Shown piece by piece: positions 1-6,061 of a stretch of DNA of 48,117 nt. This DNA comes from a virus, in IMG/VR virus record IMGVR_UViG_3300020202_000019, positions 1 to 48,117 of that record; one strand, written 5' to 3'. Below the pieces are notes generated by a model. That model had not been told where the DNA came from and did not search any database. It saw only the letters and a program-made list of their open reading frames with translations. Each line of letters starts with the position of its first letter. Position 1 is the first letter of the stretch. The translations under genes were made by a program, and so were the position numbers.

Positions 1-127
1 AGGACGTGGAACAATAATTGAATAAGGAAGGCGGCGATGTGCTCTGTTTCTATTTTCTGCATGGACAATTGTATGTCCATTAAGAATTCCAAGTCTCCAA
101 ATTTCCATATTTTCAGATTGAGAAAGC
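1..127. repeat. Direct terminal repeat (assembly overlap), left copy
   Basis: Bases 1-127 are identical to 47991-48117. A length of exactly 127 equals a common maximum assembly k-mer, and both copies lie within the continuous reading frame of the portal gene. This is best explained as the overlap of a circular assembly rather than a biological terminal repeat. Confidence 0.93.
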
Positions 128-1146
128 CCAAAATCACTTGGAACAACTCTAAAATGTCCTACAACCAATTCATTTCCATTCATTGTCATAGAGCCACGAT
201 TATTGCTCCATGCGTGCCAATCAGTTACCTCATTATTATTTGTACTAGATCCAAAATCATATCTTACTGTTGGTTGTGCTTGATACCAAACTTGTTCACC
301 TTTTCCTCTTGAAACAGCAGCTTGCATATTTGTTAAAAATCCTTCATTTGCAAGTTTCAAAATTCCCCAAGAAGAATACATTTTAACTTCGCCAGCAAAC
401 TCACCATGTTCTGCAACGTCAACGGGATGAACAGATGGATCAAAGAAAAAATTATACTGATCCATATTATACAAATTATTTCCTTCAAAAATTGTTCCAT
501 CTTCAAATTCGACACCTTGTGCGGCATCAACTTTAAGTTTTGCTCCTTTCGTTTCTTCCCAATCTGCATAAATTGCTGCAATGTTATATTTCATTCCAGT
601 ATAAAACCACTGTTCAACTTTCATATAATGTCGATAATGTTCTCCATGTTTGTTCATTAAAAGCGCAAATGAATTTGCAATTGCTTGATCTTTATAATTT
701 GCATATGCATTATGCATACCATCATTTGGCCAAAATACTTGCATTAAAAATGTAACAAGTTCATCAATCTTTGCATCAGCAACAGGAATAATCATATCCG
801 TAGGTTTACGTGCTTTTCCGCGGGCATTATCACGTTTACGTTTGCGGTCAGCGCTGTCATAATTTATATAACCATTAACATCTTGATCAATAATACGAAA
901 TCTTTCACGAAGAGAATTTCGCAATTCTGTGCCAACAAAAAGTCTATGCTTTACATGTTCAAGCAATCTCCTATGATTTTCTTCATTCTTGAACGGATGA
1001 TTTCTTGGAAGTCCTACAAGTGCTTCATCTGCTCTTTTGAGAATTCTATTTGTAGAATCTAAACCTTCAAGTGCTGAATCAAAAGGAATATTTATCTTTT
1101 TAGATTTTTTAGAACCGAACATAACAAATGATCCAAAAAGCGCCAC
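1..1146 (-). CDS. Portal protein, N-terminal part (continues at 47990)
   Basis: This is the 5' part of the portal (head-tail connector) gene. The frame stays open from here through base 1 and, because base 1 equals 47991, continues to a stop at 47040, giving about 698 residues in total. It follows the large terminase and precedes scaffold and capsid genes, the usual portal position. The N-terminus is basic (repeated Lys near residues 10-20) and the region shows no signal peptide. I prefer a GTG start at 1146-1144 because GAAGGA lies 6 bases upstream of it, over an ATG at 1122 whose upstream sequence has only a weak GGA. The length fits the longer portals of podoviruses rather than the roughly 540 residues of T7. 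Identity rests on position, length and general character, not on a diagnostic motif. Confidence 0.75.
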   Translation of the reverse strand, partial: MALFGSFVMFGSKKSKKINIPFDSALEGLDSTNRILKRADEALVGLPRNHPFKNEENHRRLLEHVKHRLFVGTELRNSLRERFRIIDQDVNGYINYDSADRKRKRDNARGKARKPTDMIIPVADAKIDELVTFLMQVFWPNDGMHNAYANYKDQAIANSFALLMNKHGEHYRHYMKVEQWFYTGMKYNIAAIYADWEETKGAKLKVDAAQGVEFEDGTIFEGNNLYNMDQYNFFFDPSVHPVDVAEHGEFAGEVKMYSSWGILKLANEGFLTNMQAAVSRGKGEQVWYQAQPTVRYDFGSSTNNNEVTDWHAWSNNRGSMTMNGNELVVGHFRVVPSDFGLSQSENMEIWRLGILNGHTIVHAENRNRAHRRLPYSIIVPRP

Positions 1147-1156
1147 TTCTATTCCT

Positions 1157-2653
1157 TCATATTGCACATACTACAGTAGAGTCTTGATACCCCCGGCCGG
1201 AAGTGTCAAGTGAAAGTGACATCATTCCTAAATATTTTGAAATCATTTGCAATCCATAAGATGCACTATCAATGTTATCATCTTCATTCTCTTTTTTTGA
1301 TGTATCGTAGAGAAGAAGCTGAGTTGTTTGTGCTGTATCATTTTCTGATAGAACATATGTTTTATCTTTCAACCAAGATGCCCATGCAAGAATTCTTTCA
1401 GTTTTTCTTCCACTTGCTTCAAGAGGAACAATTTGAATTCCAAGTTGCCTATATTGTCCAAGAAGAAGAGGATAGAAGAATTGCAAAGATGCTTGAAATG
1501 CAGTGTTTTCAATTCCTACAAGACTAATTTTCCAATATGTGCAAAGTCGCACCATTTCCCAGAATGTTTGAATTGGATCAAGCTTACCACAAGATGTTTC
1601 TACAATTTGCCATCTATTTTCTACAAATCCATGAACTGTAATTGCTGTATTGTTTGCATGAGTTTTTTGTGAGATTGCAGGATCAATAACAATAAAGCCA
1701 AGTTCAAGATCACCAGGTACACGTGCAGGGCGAAATTCTATTTCATCAATTCTGATAATTGCCAAGCCTTCTGGCATTGGCATATTCATCATTTCTGCAA
1801 ACCAACGAGAAAGAAGCCCCATTCGTTTGAATTCTTGAAATTCTTTTGCAAGTTCTACTATTGGGAATTTCTCTGGCCAAAGTGGAGTTCCGTCAGATTT
1901 GATTGCACCATATCTGACAGCAAACCAATTTTGATCTTCAAGAAGTTTCTTTAGAACACAATCATTGCTGATGAGATTTCCAATATAGATTTTTGTATGG
2001 TCCCTGGCACATGCTTTGAAGACTGTGCCATAGAGCCATTTGATGAATTTTTTTCTTTGTTCTTCTGTATTAACAATTTCATCATCTTCAACGTCATCAC
2101 ATGTAAGATCATCAGGTCGATTATTATCAATATTTAATCCACGAACCTGTTGACCAGCACCAAGTGCGCGGATGATAACTGTTTTTGTATATGGTTTATT
2201 AAGATTTGCCCAGCATGTCAATTTAACAATAAAAAGTCCTTCTGTTTCATTTTCTTTGAGCCATTCTTGTTCTCCATATACTGCTTTGAAATTATCTTGT
2301 TTGATAATATTAACAATATCCCTAACTGCACCTTTTGCAACAGGTCCAGTATCTGTCAGATAGACAAAGAATTTCCTTTTTGTATGAAAAATCTTTTTTG
2401 AAATTGCAACTTTAACCATTGTGGTCTTTGCGTGACCACGAGGCATTGCAATTGCTTGTTGTTGAGCTTTAGGATCTGTATTTAAATCGACTAGTTCAAC
2501 ATGGAAATTTGGTACATCAAGTTCAAGTTGCTCCGGTATTGCAAACTGTATAAAAAATTCATTATCAACGGCAAGACGAGCGCGCAAATCGCTCGCATTA
2601 AATTGCGCTTGTCCAAGATTACGCTCTAATAAATCAGTCTGTGCTTCCGTCAA
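1157..2653 (-). CDS. terL: Large terminase subunit (packaging ATPase-nuclease)
   Basis: This is the motor of DNA packaging, which docks on the portal, translocates DNA with ATP and cuts it. The 498-residue product has a Walker A variant around residues 71-78 (PRGHAKTT) and a Walker B-like acidic stretch at 181-190 (DDLTCDDVED). The C-terminal RNase H-like nuclease carries Asp324 (IVIDPA), Glu382 (VGIENT) and Asp462 (NIDSAS). The start is a TTG at 2653 that overlaps the small terminase end by 20 bases; AAGGA lies only 2 bases upstream of it, so the exact start is uncertain and translational coupling is likely. The stop at 1157-1159 is 10 bases from the preferred portal start. Confidence 0.93.
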   Translation of the reverse strand: MTEAQTDLLERNLGQAQFNASDLRARLAVDNEFFIQFAIPEQLELDVPNFHVELVDLNTDPKAQQQAIAMPRGHAKTTMVKVAISKKIFHTKRKFFVYLTDTGPVAKGAVRDIVNIIKQDNFKAVYGEQEWLKENETEGLFIVKLTCWANLNKPYTKTVIIRALGAGQQVRGLNIDNNRPDDLTCDDVEDDEIVNTEEQRKKFIKWLYGTVFKACARDHTKIYIGNLISNDCVLKKLLEDQNWFAVRYGAIKSDGTPLWPEKFPIVELAKEFQEFKRMGLLSRWFAEMMNMPMPEGLAIIRIDEIEFRPARVPGDLELGFIVIDPAISQKTHANNTAITVHGFVENRWQIVETSCGKLDPIQTFWEMVRLCTYWKISLVGIENTAFQASLQFFYPLLLGQYRQLGIQIVPLEASGRKTERILAWASWLKDKTYVLSENDTAQTTQLLLYDTSKKENEDDNIDSASYGLQMISKYLGMMSLSLDTSGRGYQDSTVVCAI

Positions 2654-3278
2654 GTTCCTTTATATCCCCCAGCCCAAAAGCATTATCTATTTTTGGTTTC
2701 TGCGGATCAAGAAGTTTCTCGATTTCCGCAGGATTTGCAATATCAATTGTCTTTCTGTTGTCTTGCGTAGGAAGAAGTTTAACACTTTTGGAAGTTGCTG
2801 CTTGAATTTCAGTTGCAGCTTCTTTTCCAATTTGAGTAAGTTTGGTAATAAATGTCTGATTAAGTGTAATAATTGCTCTTCCGCCCTGGTCAGCAGACAG
2901 GGCAGCATTCCCAAGCATTCCACCTTTTCTATTTGCTTTATTCGCAACCATTGCTGCTCTAAGAGCATAATCAGCATCTGCACCAAAATTCAAATGCTTA
3001 TGCACTTTCTCCCATGCAAGTTTCTCAACACCATCAATAAGATTATTTGTCTCTTCATATTGCAGTCCAAGTTCTTTCTTTTTTGCTTCAATGATTTTAA
3101 TAAATGTCGGCATTTGCAGAAGTTGAGAAATCCGCTCCTGCGAAACTCCAAAAATCTTCGCAATTTCTTCCTGCGAGACCTGGCTAACAACAAGTCCTGC
3201 AATTCGTTCAATGATTTCATCATCATTGAAGTCAGCAGATTGTTGCGGTTTTTCGTAAGAAGACATTTTCCTATGCAC
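2634..3278 (-). CDS. terS: Small terminase subunit (DNA recognition)
   Basis: This 214-residue protein precedes the large terminase and overlaps it by 20 bases. Around residues 35-55 it has a helix-turn-helix-like stretch (EEIAKIFGVSQERISQLL), as expected of a DNA-recognition subunit that binds the packaging site. The middle is helical and the C-terminus acidic, typical of an oligomerising subunit with a terminase-binding tail. A GTG start at 3278 has AAGGA 8 bases upstream; an ATG at 3266 is the alternative. It is the first gene of the leftward late operon, with a sigma70-like promoter candidate immediately upstream. Confidence 0.82.
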   Translation of the reverse strand: MHRKMSSYEKPQQSADFNDDEIIERIAGLVVSQVSQEEIAKIFGVSQERISQLLQMPTFIKIIEAKKKELGLQYEETNNLIDGVEKLAWEKVHKHLNFGADADYALRAAMVANKANRKGGMLGNAALSADQGGRAIITLNQTFITKLTQIGKEAATEIQAATSKSVKLLPTQDNRKTIDIANPAEIEKLLDPQKPKIDNAFGLGDIKELDGSTD

Positions 3279-3289
3279 TTTCTAGGTCC

Positions 3290-3318
3290 TTTCTAGCGGC
3301 AATGCTCAAGAAAGTCAA
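3290..3318 (-). promoter_or_regulatory. Candidate late promoter for terS operon
   Basis: Read on the minus strand, TTGACT (3318-3313), a 17-base spacer and TAGAAA (3295-3290) match 5/6 and 4/6 of the sigma70 consensus. The predicted transcript would start near 3283, only a few bases before the GTG at 3278. If so, the 5' leader is very short and the ATG at 3266, preceded by AGGAAA, might be the start that is used. Confidence 0.45.
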
Positions 3319-3470
3319 CAAAGAAAGGTGCAACAGGTTCCCAGAGGGTGCAACTTTGTCCGTAATTCTCACGGTTATCTTGATTAGATTTAGAATATTT
3401 GAATTTAGCATTAATAGAATGATGGGGAATAAGGGAGATGGTTTTTTATAAGAAAAAATTTAGGAGTCCC

Positions 3471-3495
3471 ATATTTACGCTACGCGCGTAAATAT
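3471..3495. repeat. Perfect inverted repeat, 10-bp arms
   Basis: ATATTTACGC (3471-3480) and GCGTAAATAT (3486-3495) are exact reverse complements separated by TACGC. The hairpin abuts the leftward terminator at 3500-3521. Neither side carries a long T-run suited to termination, so it may be a protein-binding site or an extra stem of the terminator region. Confidence 0.75.
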
Positions 3496-3521
3496 TAAAA
3501 AGGGGGAATACCCTCCCCCTT
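3495..3521 (-). terminator. Intrinsic terminator (leftward)
   Basis: TCCCCCTT (3514-3521) pairs with AAGGGGGA (3500-3507) around a 6-base loop. Read leftward, the stem is followed by a T-run ending in AATATT. It would stop transcripts from the two genes at 3.6-4.7 kb before they enter the late operon. Confidence 0.75.
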
Positions 3522-3560
3522 GAAAGCGCGCACAGAATATTGAGATAGTGGAGAAGGAAG

Positions 3561-3608
3561 AAGAGGCGAGAAAGATAAACAGGTTTCCCGCCTCTTTCTT
3601 GTTTATCT
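3561..3608 (-). terminator. Nested or alternative hairpins after the 78-residue gene
   Basis: Two mutually exclusive stems are visible: AAGAGGCG (3561-3568) with CGCCTCTT (3589-3596), and AGATAAAC (3573-3580) with GTTTATCT (3601-3608). The second overlaps the TAG stop of the leftward gene at 3607. Read leftward, the second stem is followed by a short pyrimidine run. It could be a weak terminator or a switchable structure. Confidence 0.5.
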
Positions 3609-3843
3609 AACGAGTAACCTTGCGAGCCTGCTGATTGCAATAGATATGAGCGAAACCGTTTTCCGCTTCCTGTAAAACATGAAAGCGGAAATCCCGTAAA
3701 TCGTTTTGCTTCCTCTCATGTTCCAGGATTAGGCCAGCAAGGCGAGAGATTTCACGATAGTCTGTATCAATCTGCTCATGCACCATTTTAAGCACGAGGC
3801 GGGTCGCATCTTTGATTGTGTAGATTTCACGGGTCATTTGCAT
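3607..3843 (-). CDS. Hypothetical protein (78 aa)
   Basis: I do not recognise this family. The product is small, soluble and helical, rich in charged residues, with a Cys near the C-terminus (IYCNQQ) and no membrane segment. AGGAAGGAA lies just upstream of an ATG at 3843; a second ATG at 3837 is also possible. It lies downstream of the 256-residue leftward gene, from which it is separated by a terminator hairpin, and ends at its own hairpin. Base composition is more GC-rich than the rightward genes. It is probably an early-expressed accessory protein, but no function can be assigned. Confidence 0.65.
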   Translation of the reverse strand: MQMTREIYTIKDATRLVLKMVHEQIDTDYREISRLAGLILEHERKQNDLRDFRFHVLQEAENGFAHIYCNQQARKVTR

Positions 3844-3902
3844 TTCCTTCCTGTTAAAGTCCAGTGTTTCAGTCTCTCACAAATCAGCAAACAAATCAAT
3901 TC

Positions 3903-3938
3903 TAGAAAAGAATGTGGGGCAGATTTCTCCGCCCCACA
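3903..3938 (-). terminator. Intrinsic terminator with 10-nt loop
   Basis: TGTGGGGC (3913-3920) pairs with GCCCCACA (3931-3938). Read leftward the loop is GGAGAAATCT and the stem is followed by the T-rich tail TTCTTTTCTA. It sits about 20 bases after the stop of the 256-residue gene. The same loop sequence occurs in the terminator at 27243-27270. Confidence 0.8.
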
Positions 3939-3959
3939 ATTGAAGCCAGATTTTCGAGG

Positions 3960-4730
3960 TTAGAAGTTGATATCCTCGATTTCCACATCCGAGCTGGCCG
4001 TGTCACGGGTCTTAAGCCAATGCTCGAAAACTTCCGTGCTATCACCGTTCTGGCGAGCCTGAGCTACTGCACCATTCAGTAACTTGACCCACACTTCATT
4101 CTTCACCTTGGGGAAGTTTGCTTCCGCAACGCTTTTGCTCATCAAGCAATCCTTGAGCGCATTGACGGAAATCTGCAAGCCACGTTCATCAAGAACCGCC
4201 TGCATCTTCTTCGCATACTTCTTGTAAACAGCGTTGTCCCCGCCATCTCCACGGCCAGAAGCCATAAATTCTTCAGGAGAATACGGGAGGCGGGTATTCC
4301 GTAGCTCGGCCAGATCAATTCCATCAATCTTACCGAATGTGCTACGGACCTTCTTCTCATAACCATCAAGCAGAGACTTCTGAATGAAATCTCGACCCTT
4401 TTCCGCTGCGGCGATTGTCTCGATTGACGGAACCGCCAAACCAACAATCACGTGAGGAACGCGCTTCTTATTGCCGCTTTCCTTGTCAGTGATCTGCTTA
4501 CCGATTGTGAAGATATACAGATCATGGGAAGGCTCGAACTGCACCTTTCCATCATCCGTCCGCTTGAAATTGTCAACAAGCGGAAACTTCTTCTCGTCTG
4601 CGACGAAATGCTGCAAAAGGCTGAAACCTTCCTGCAACTTCTCGCCCGTGAAATGTGAGTTTTCAACATCTTCCAGAGACTTTGGAAGATCGTTTTCCGT
4701 GGTCTGTGGCTGATTTGGCTGTGCAGTCAT
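3960..4730 (-). CDS. Hypothetical protein (256 aa), individually regulated
   Basis: This soluble protein has no recognised domain; it is rich in Lys and Asp/Glu, with a mixed alpha/beta character and an acidic C-terminus (DVEIEDINF). The ATG at 4730 is preceded by AGAAAGGA at a good distance, so the in-frame extension upstream is not needed. Codon choice is noticeably more GC-rich than in the rightward genes and resembles that of the genes at 19339 and 23151, which may mean high expression. It has its own operator-like palindrome and promoter candidate upstream and a strong terminator downstream. Its monocistronic, boxed-in arrangement suggests an abundant early protein such as a DNA-binding or host-takeover factor; that is inference only. 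Confidence 0.75.
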   Translation of the reverse strand: MTAQPNQPQTTENDLPKSLEDVENSHFTGEKLQEGFSLLQHFVADEKKFPLVDNFKRTDDGKVQFEPSHDLYIFTIGKQITDKESGNKKRVPHVIVGLAVPSIETIAAAEKGRDFIQKSLLDGYEKKVRSTFGKIDGIDLAELRNTRLPYSPEEFMASGRGDGGDNAVYKKYAKKMQAVLDERGLQISVNALKDCLMSKSVAEANFPKVKNEVWVKLLNGAVAQARQNGDSTEVFEHWLKTRDTASSDVEIEDINF

Positions 4731-4769
4731 CTTTCTAATTCCTTTCTGTTGCTGGCCGAAATGGCCGAC

Positions 4770-4784
4770 TTGCGAGTGTCGCAA
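4770..4784. promoter_or_regulatory. Operator-like palindrome
   Basis: TTGCGA and TCGCAA form a perfect palindrome around GTG. It overlaps the -10 of the leftward promoter candidate, the geometry of a repressor site, and sits about 40 bases upstream of the ATG at 4730. A small hairpin (GGCC-GAAAT-GGCC, 4754-4766) follows in the predicted leader. Confidence 0.5.
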
Positions 4785-4803
4785 ATCTCTAACGTGTTGG
4801 CAA
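4775..4803 (-). promoter_or_regulatory. Candidate leftward promoter for the 256-aa gene
   Basis: Read leftward, TTGCCA (4803-4798), a 17-base spacer and GACACT (4780-4775). The -10 match is only 3/6, but the overlap with the perfect palindrome and the distance to a well-formed ribosome binding site are coherent. Confidence 0.35.
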
Positions 4804-4911
4804 GAAAAAGGTTTCGAGTGCAGGGGAAGAAAGGGGGAAAATATTTTCACTTACAGATGAAAAAGGACTTGACAAAAGCCAGGCTTTCTGATCCCAGGAC
4901 GTTAAGAATTG

Positions 4912-4932
4912 GATTTTAGATAGATTTTAGAT
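4912..4932. repeat. Tandem direct repeat, 2 x 11 bases
   Basis: GATTTTAGATA at 4912-4922 is followed directly by GATTTTAGAT at 4923-4932. It is AT-rich and lies in the control region; it could be an unwinding or binding element. Confidence 0.65.
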
Positions 4933-5092
4933 CCACATTTTTATTTGTGTTTATCTGACGGAAGAGCATTTAAGAGTTTGAACCACAAAATAGAATGCAG
5001 CAGCGCAAAAATTTGTGAAAGGATGAGAATTTCCCAAGAATACAAAATGGTGACATTTCCTCTCACTTGTGACCGGGGAGGGGGGCTGGTGG

Positions 5093-5117
5093 TTTCACAC
5101 ATTCTCAGTATGTGAAA
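5093..5117. promoter_or_regulatory. Interrupted palindrome of TTTCACA / TGTGAAA
   Basis: TTTCACACA (5093-5101) and TATGTGAAA (5109-5117) form an imperfect inverted repeat. TGTGAAAGGA here (5111-5120) also occurs as a direct repeat at 5014-5023. It is probably a protein-binding site. Confidence 0.5.
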
Positions 5118-5123
5118 GGAGAG

Positions 5124-5219
5124 ATGAAAGTCATCCCACAAAGAAAAATATTGATGAAAGCAAAGAATAGAAAAATGAAACATAATTTTGAAAATGCCAA
5201 AATTTTTGGGTGGGGTTAA
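5124..5219 (+). CDS. Possible very small basic peptide (31 aa)
   Basis: An ATG directly after AAAGGAGAG opens a 31-codon frame encoding a strongly basic peptide (many Lys and Arg) that ends at TAA 5217-5219. The ribosome binding site is too close to be ideal and the frame is short, so this may be chance. It is recorded because it lies just after the palindrome at 5093-5117. Confidence 0.22.
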   Translation: MKVIPQRKILMKAKNRKMKHNFENAKIFGWG

Positions 5220-5416
5220 AAGTTTTGCCCGCTAGTCCTAGACTATTCTATCAGCATCAAGGAATTTCACTCATAGTTACACAGACACAGAATGTCCCAT
5301 ACCTACCGACCCCCTCCCTCCCCCCATCTGGGAGTGAAATGTTAGTGGCGTGTTATTGAGAGGAAATTCTCGTGACTTTCCTGCTAGAACTATTTTAGTA
5401 GAAAGAGAAATAATTC

Positions 5417-5445
5417 TTGACAGGATTGTGGTTTTGTGCTCTACT
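5417..5445 (+). promoter_or_regulatory. Rightward early promoter
   Basis: TTGACA (5417-5422), a 17-base spacer and TCTACT (5440-5445): a perfect -35 and a 4/6 -10. The predicted start near 5452 is about 50 bases before the first rightward gene and overlaps the inverted repeat at 5456-5470. This is the best sigma70-like promoter in the window. Confidence 0.65.
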
Positions 5446-5455
5446 GGCATGATGG

Positions 5456-5479
5456 CTGGAAACCTTCCAGTCGCTGGAA
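5456..5479. promoter_or_regulatory. Operator candidate at the early promoter
   Basis: CTGGAA (5456-5461) and TTCCAG (5465-5470) form a perfect inverted repeat with a 3-base spacer; a third CTGGAA follows at 5474-5479. The sites lie at and just after the predicted transcription start, suited to repression or to a leader hairpin. Confidence 0.5.
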
Positions 5480-5501
5480 CGTTTACAAGGGAGATAGAAA
5501 G

Positions 5502-5801
5502 ATGGCACGTACAAGAAAACAGATTGTTGATTTCCCTGCATTTGGAACAATGGTTCTGACAAGCAGGGATGCAAACAAGGATCAACCTATTCTGTTGAAA
5601 GATGCAAGAAGATTGTATGATGAAGGAAAAATTGCTCAATTGATAGGTGGAGGATTACACAGGGAACCTGCATTTCAAATGCAATATACTAGAGAAGACA
5701 TTATAAAAAACAGGGAAATCCCTTTCTCCAATGAAGTCAAAGAATGTATCAACAGAGCAAAGGAAGTAATGGCTGTACGTAAAATGCGTGACTGGCGTTA
5801 G
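5502..5801 (+). CDS. Hypothetical protein (99 aa), first early gene
   Basis: This basic, soluble protein starts with MARTRKQ and contains a Gly-rich turn (LIGGGLH) near its middle. AAGGGAGA lies 7 bases before the ATG at 5502, which decides the start against a longer in-frame option. It is the first gene downstream of the strong rightward promoter, a position often held by host-takeover proteins in lytic phages. I do not recognise a family; the high Arg/Lys content could mean nucleic-acid binding, which is inference. Confidence 0.75.
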   Translation: MARTRKQIVDFPAFGTMVLTSRDANKDQPILLKDARRLYDEGKIAQLIGGGLHREPAFQMQYTREDIIKNREIPFSNEVKECINRAKEVMAVRKMRDWR

Positions 5802-5831
5802 ACTGATTTCAACTGAAAGCCAGAAGGAACC

Positions 5832-6059
5832 ATGACAATGCAAGTGAAATGGATCATGCCAACAGGTCGTGAAACTACTATCGAAGTAGATATAAAAGAT
5901 ATGTTTGAACGTTATACAATAGAAGTTAAAAAAGAACTTTTAAAACAAAATCAAAAAATGGATCACCCAGGTGACAGACTTTGGCTTATGGAAGGTTTTG
6001 TTTTTGACCTTCCACCCGAAGTTGTTGCTGAACAGATTATTTCTTATGTGAGGAACTAA
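5832..6059 (+). CDS. Hypothetical protein (75 aa)
   Basis: A small acidic protein with no membrane segment. AGAAGGA precedes the ATG at 5832 at a good distance. It ends 2 bases before the next ATG, so it is probably co-translated with the 461-residue protein that follows. No family is recognised. Confidence 0.7.
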   Translation: MTMQVKWIMPTGRETTIEVDIKDMFERYTIEVKKELLKQNQKMDHPGDRLWLMEGFVFDLPPEVVAEQIISYVRN

Positions 6060-6061
6060 TC

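Larger units (their letters stand above)
3279..3606. other. Non-coding region upstream of small terminase
   Basis: There is no convincing gene in these 328 bases. The region holds, from the terS side, a promoter candidate, an AT-rich stretch (about 3365-3470), a perfect 25-base hairpin (3471-3495), an intrinsic terminator (3495-3521) and a second hairpin region (3561-3608). Its position next to terS makes it a reasonable place for the packaging (pac or cos) site, but nothing in the sequence proves that. Confidence 0.6.
4731..5501. other. Main control region, possible replication origin
   Basis: There are 771 bases without a convincing long gene between divergent transcription units. The region contains six GTGAAA/TTTCAC words (4845-4850, 5015-5020, 5093-5098, 5112-5117, 5265-5270, 5334-5339) and a tandem 11-base repeat at 4912. 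It also contains palindromes at 4770-4784, 4875-4887 and 5093-5117, a TTGACA not followed by a good -10 (4869), a G-rich tract (5075-5085), a C-rich tract (5310-5325) and a good rightward promoter at 5417-5445. The combination suggests the main regulatory region and possibly the replication origin. Confidence 0.6.

Noticed and set aside
1-127. Biological terminal repeat like that of T7
   Set aside because: Length of exactly 127 and position inside the portal frame point to an assembly k-mer overlap rather than physical ends.
4941-5183. Leftward open frame of 80 codons in the control region
   Set aside because: Composition is unlike the phage proteins, no ribosome binding site, and it runs antisense through repeats and palindromes.
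5277-5639. Leftward open frame of 120 codons
   Set aside because: Antisense to the early promoter and the well-supported first early gene; no start signal.
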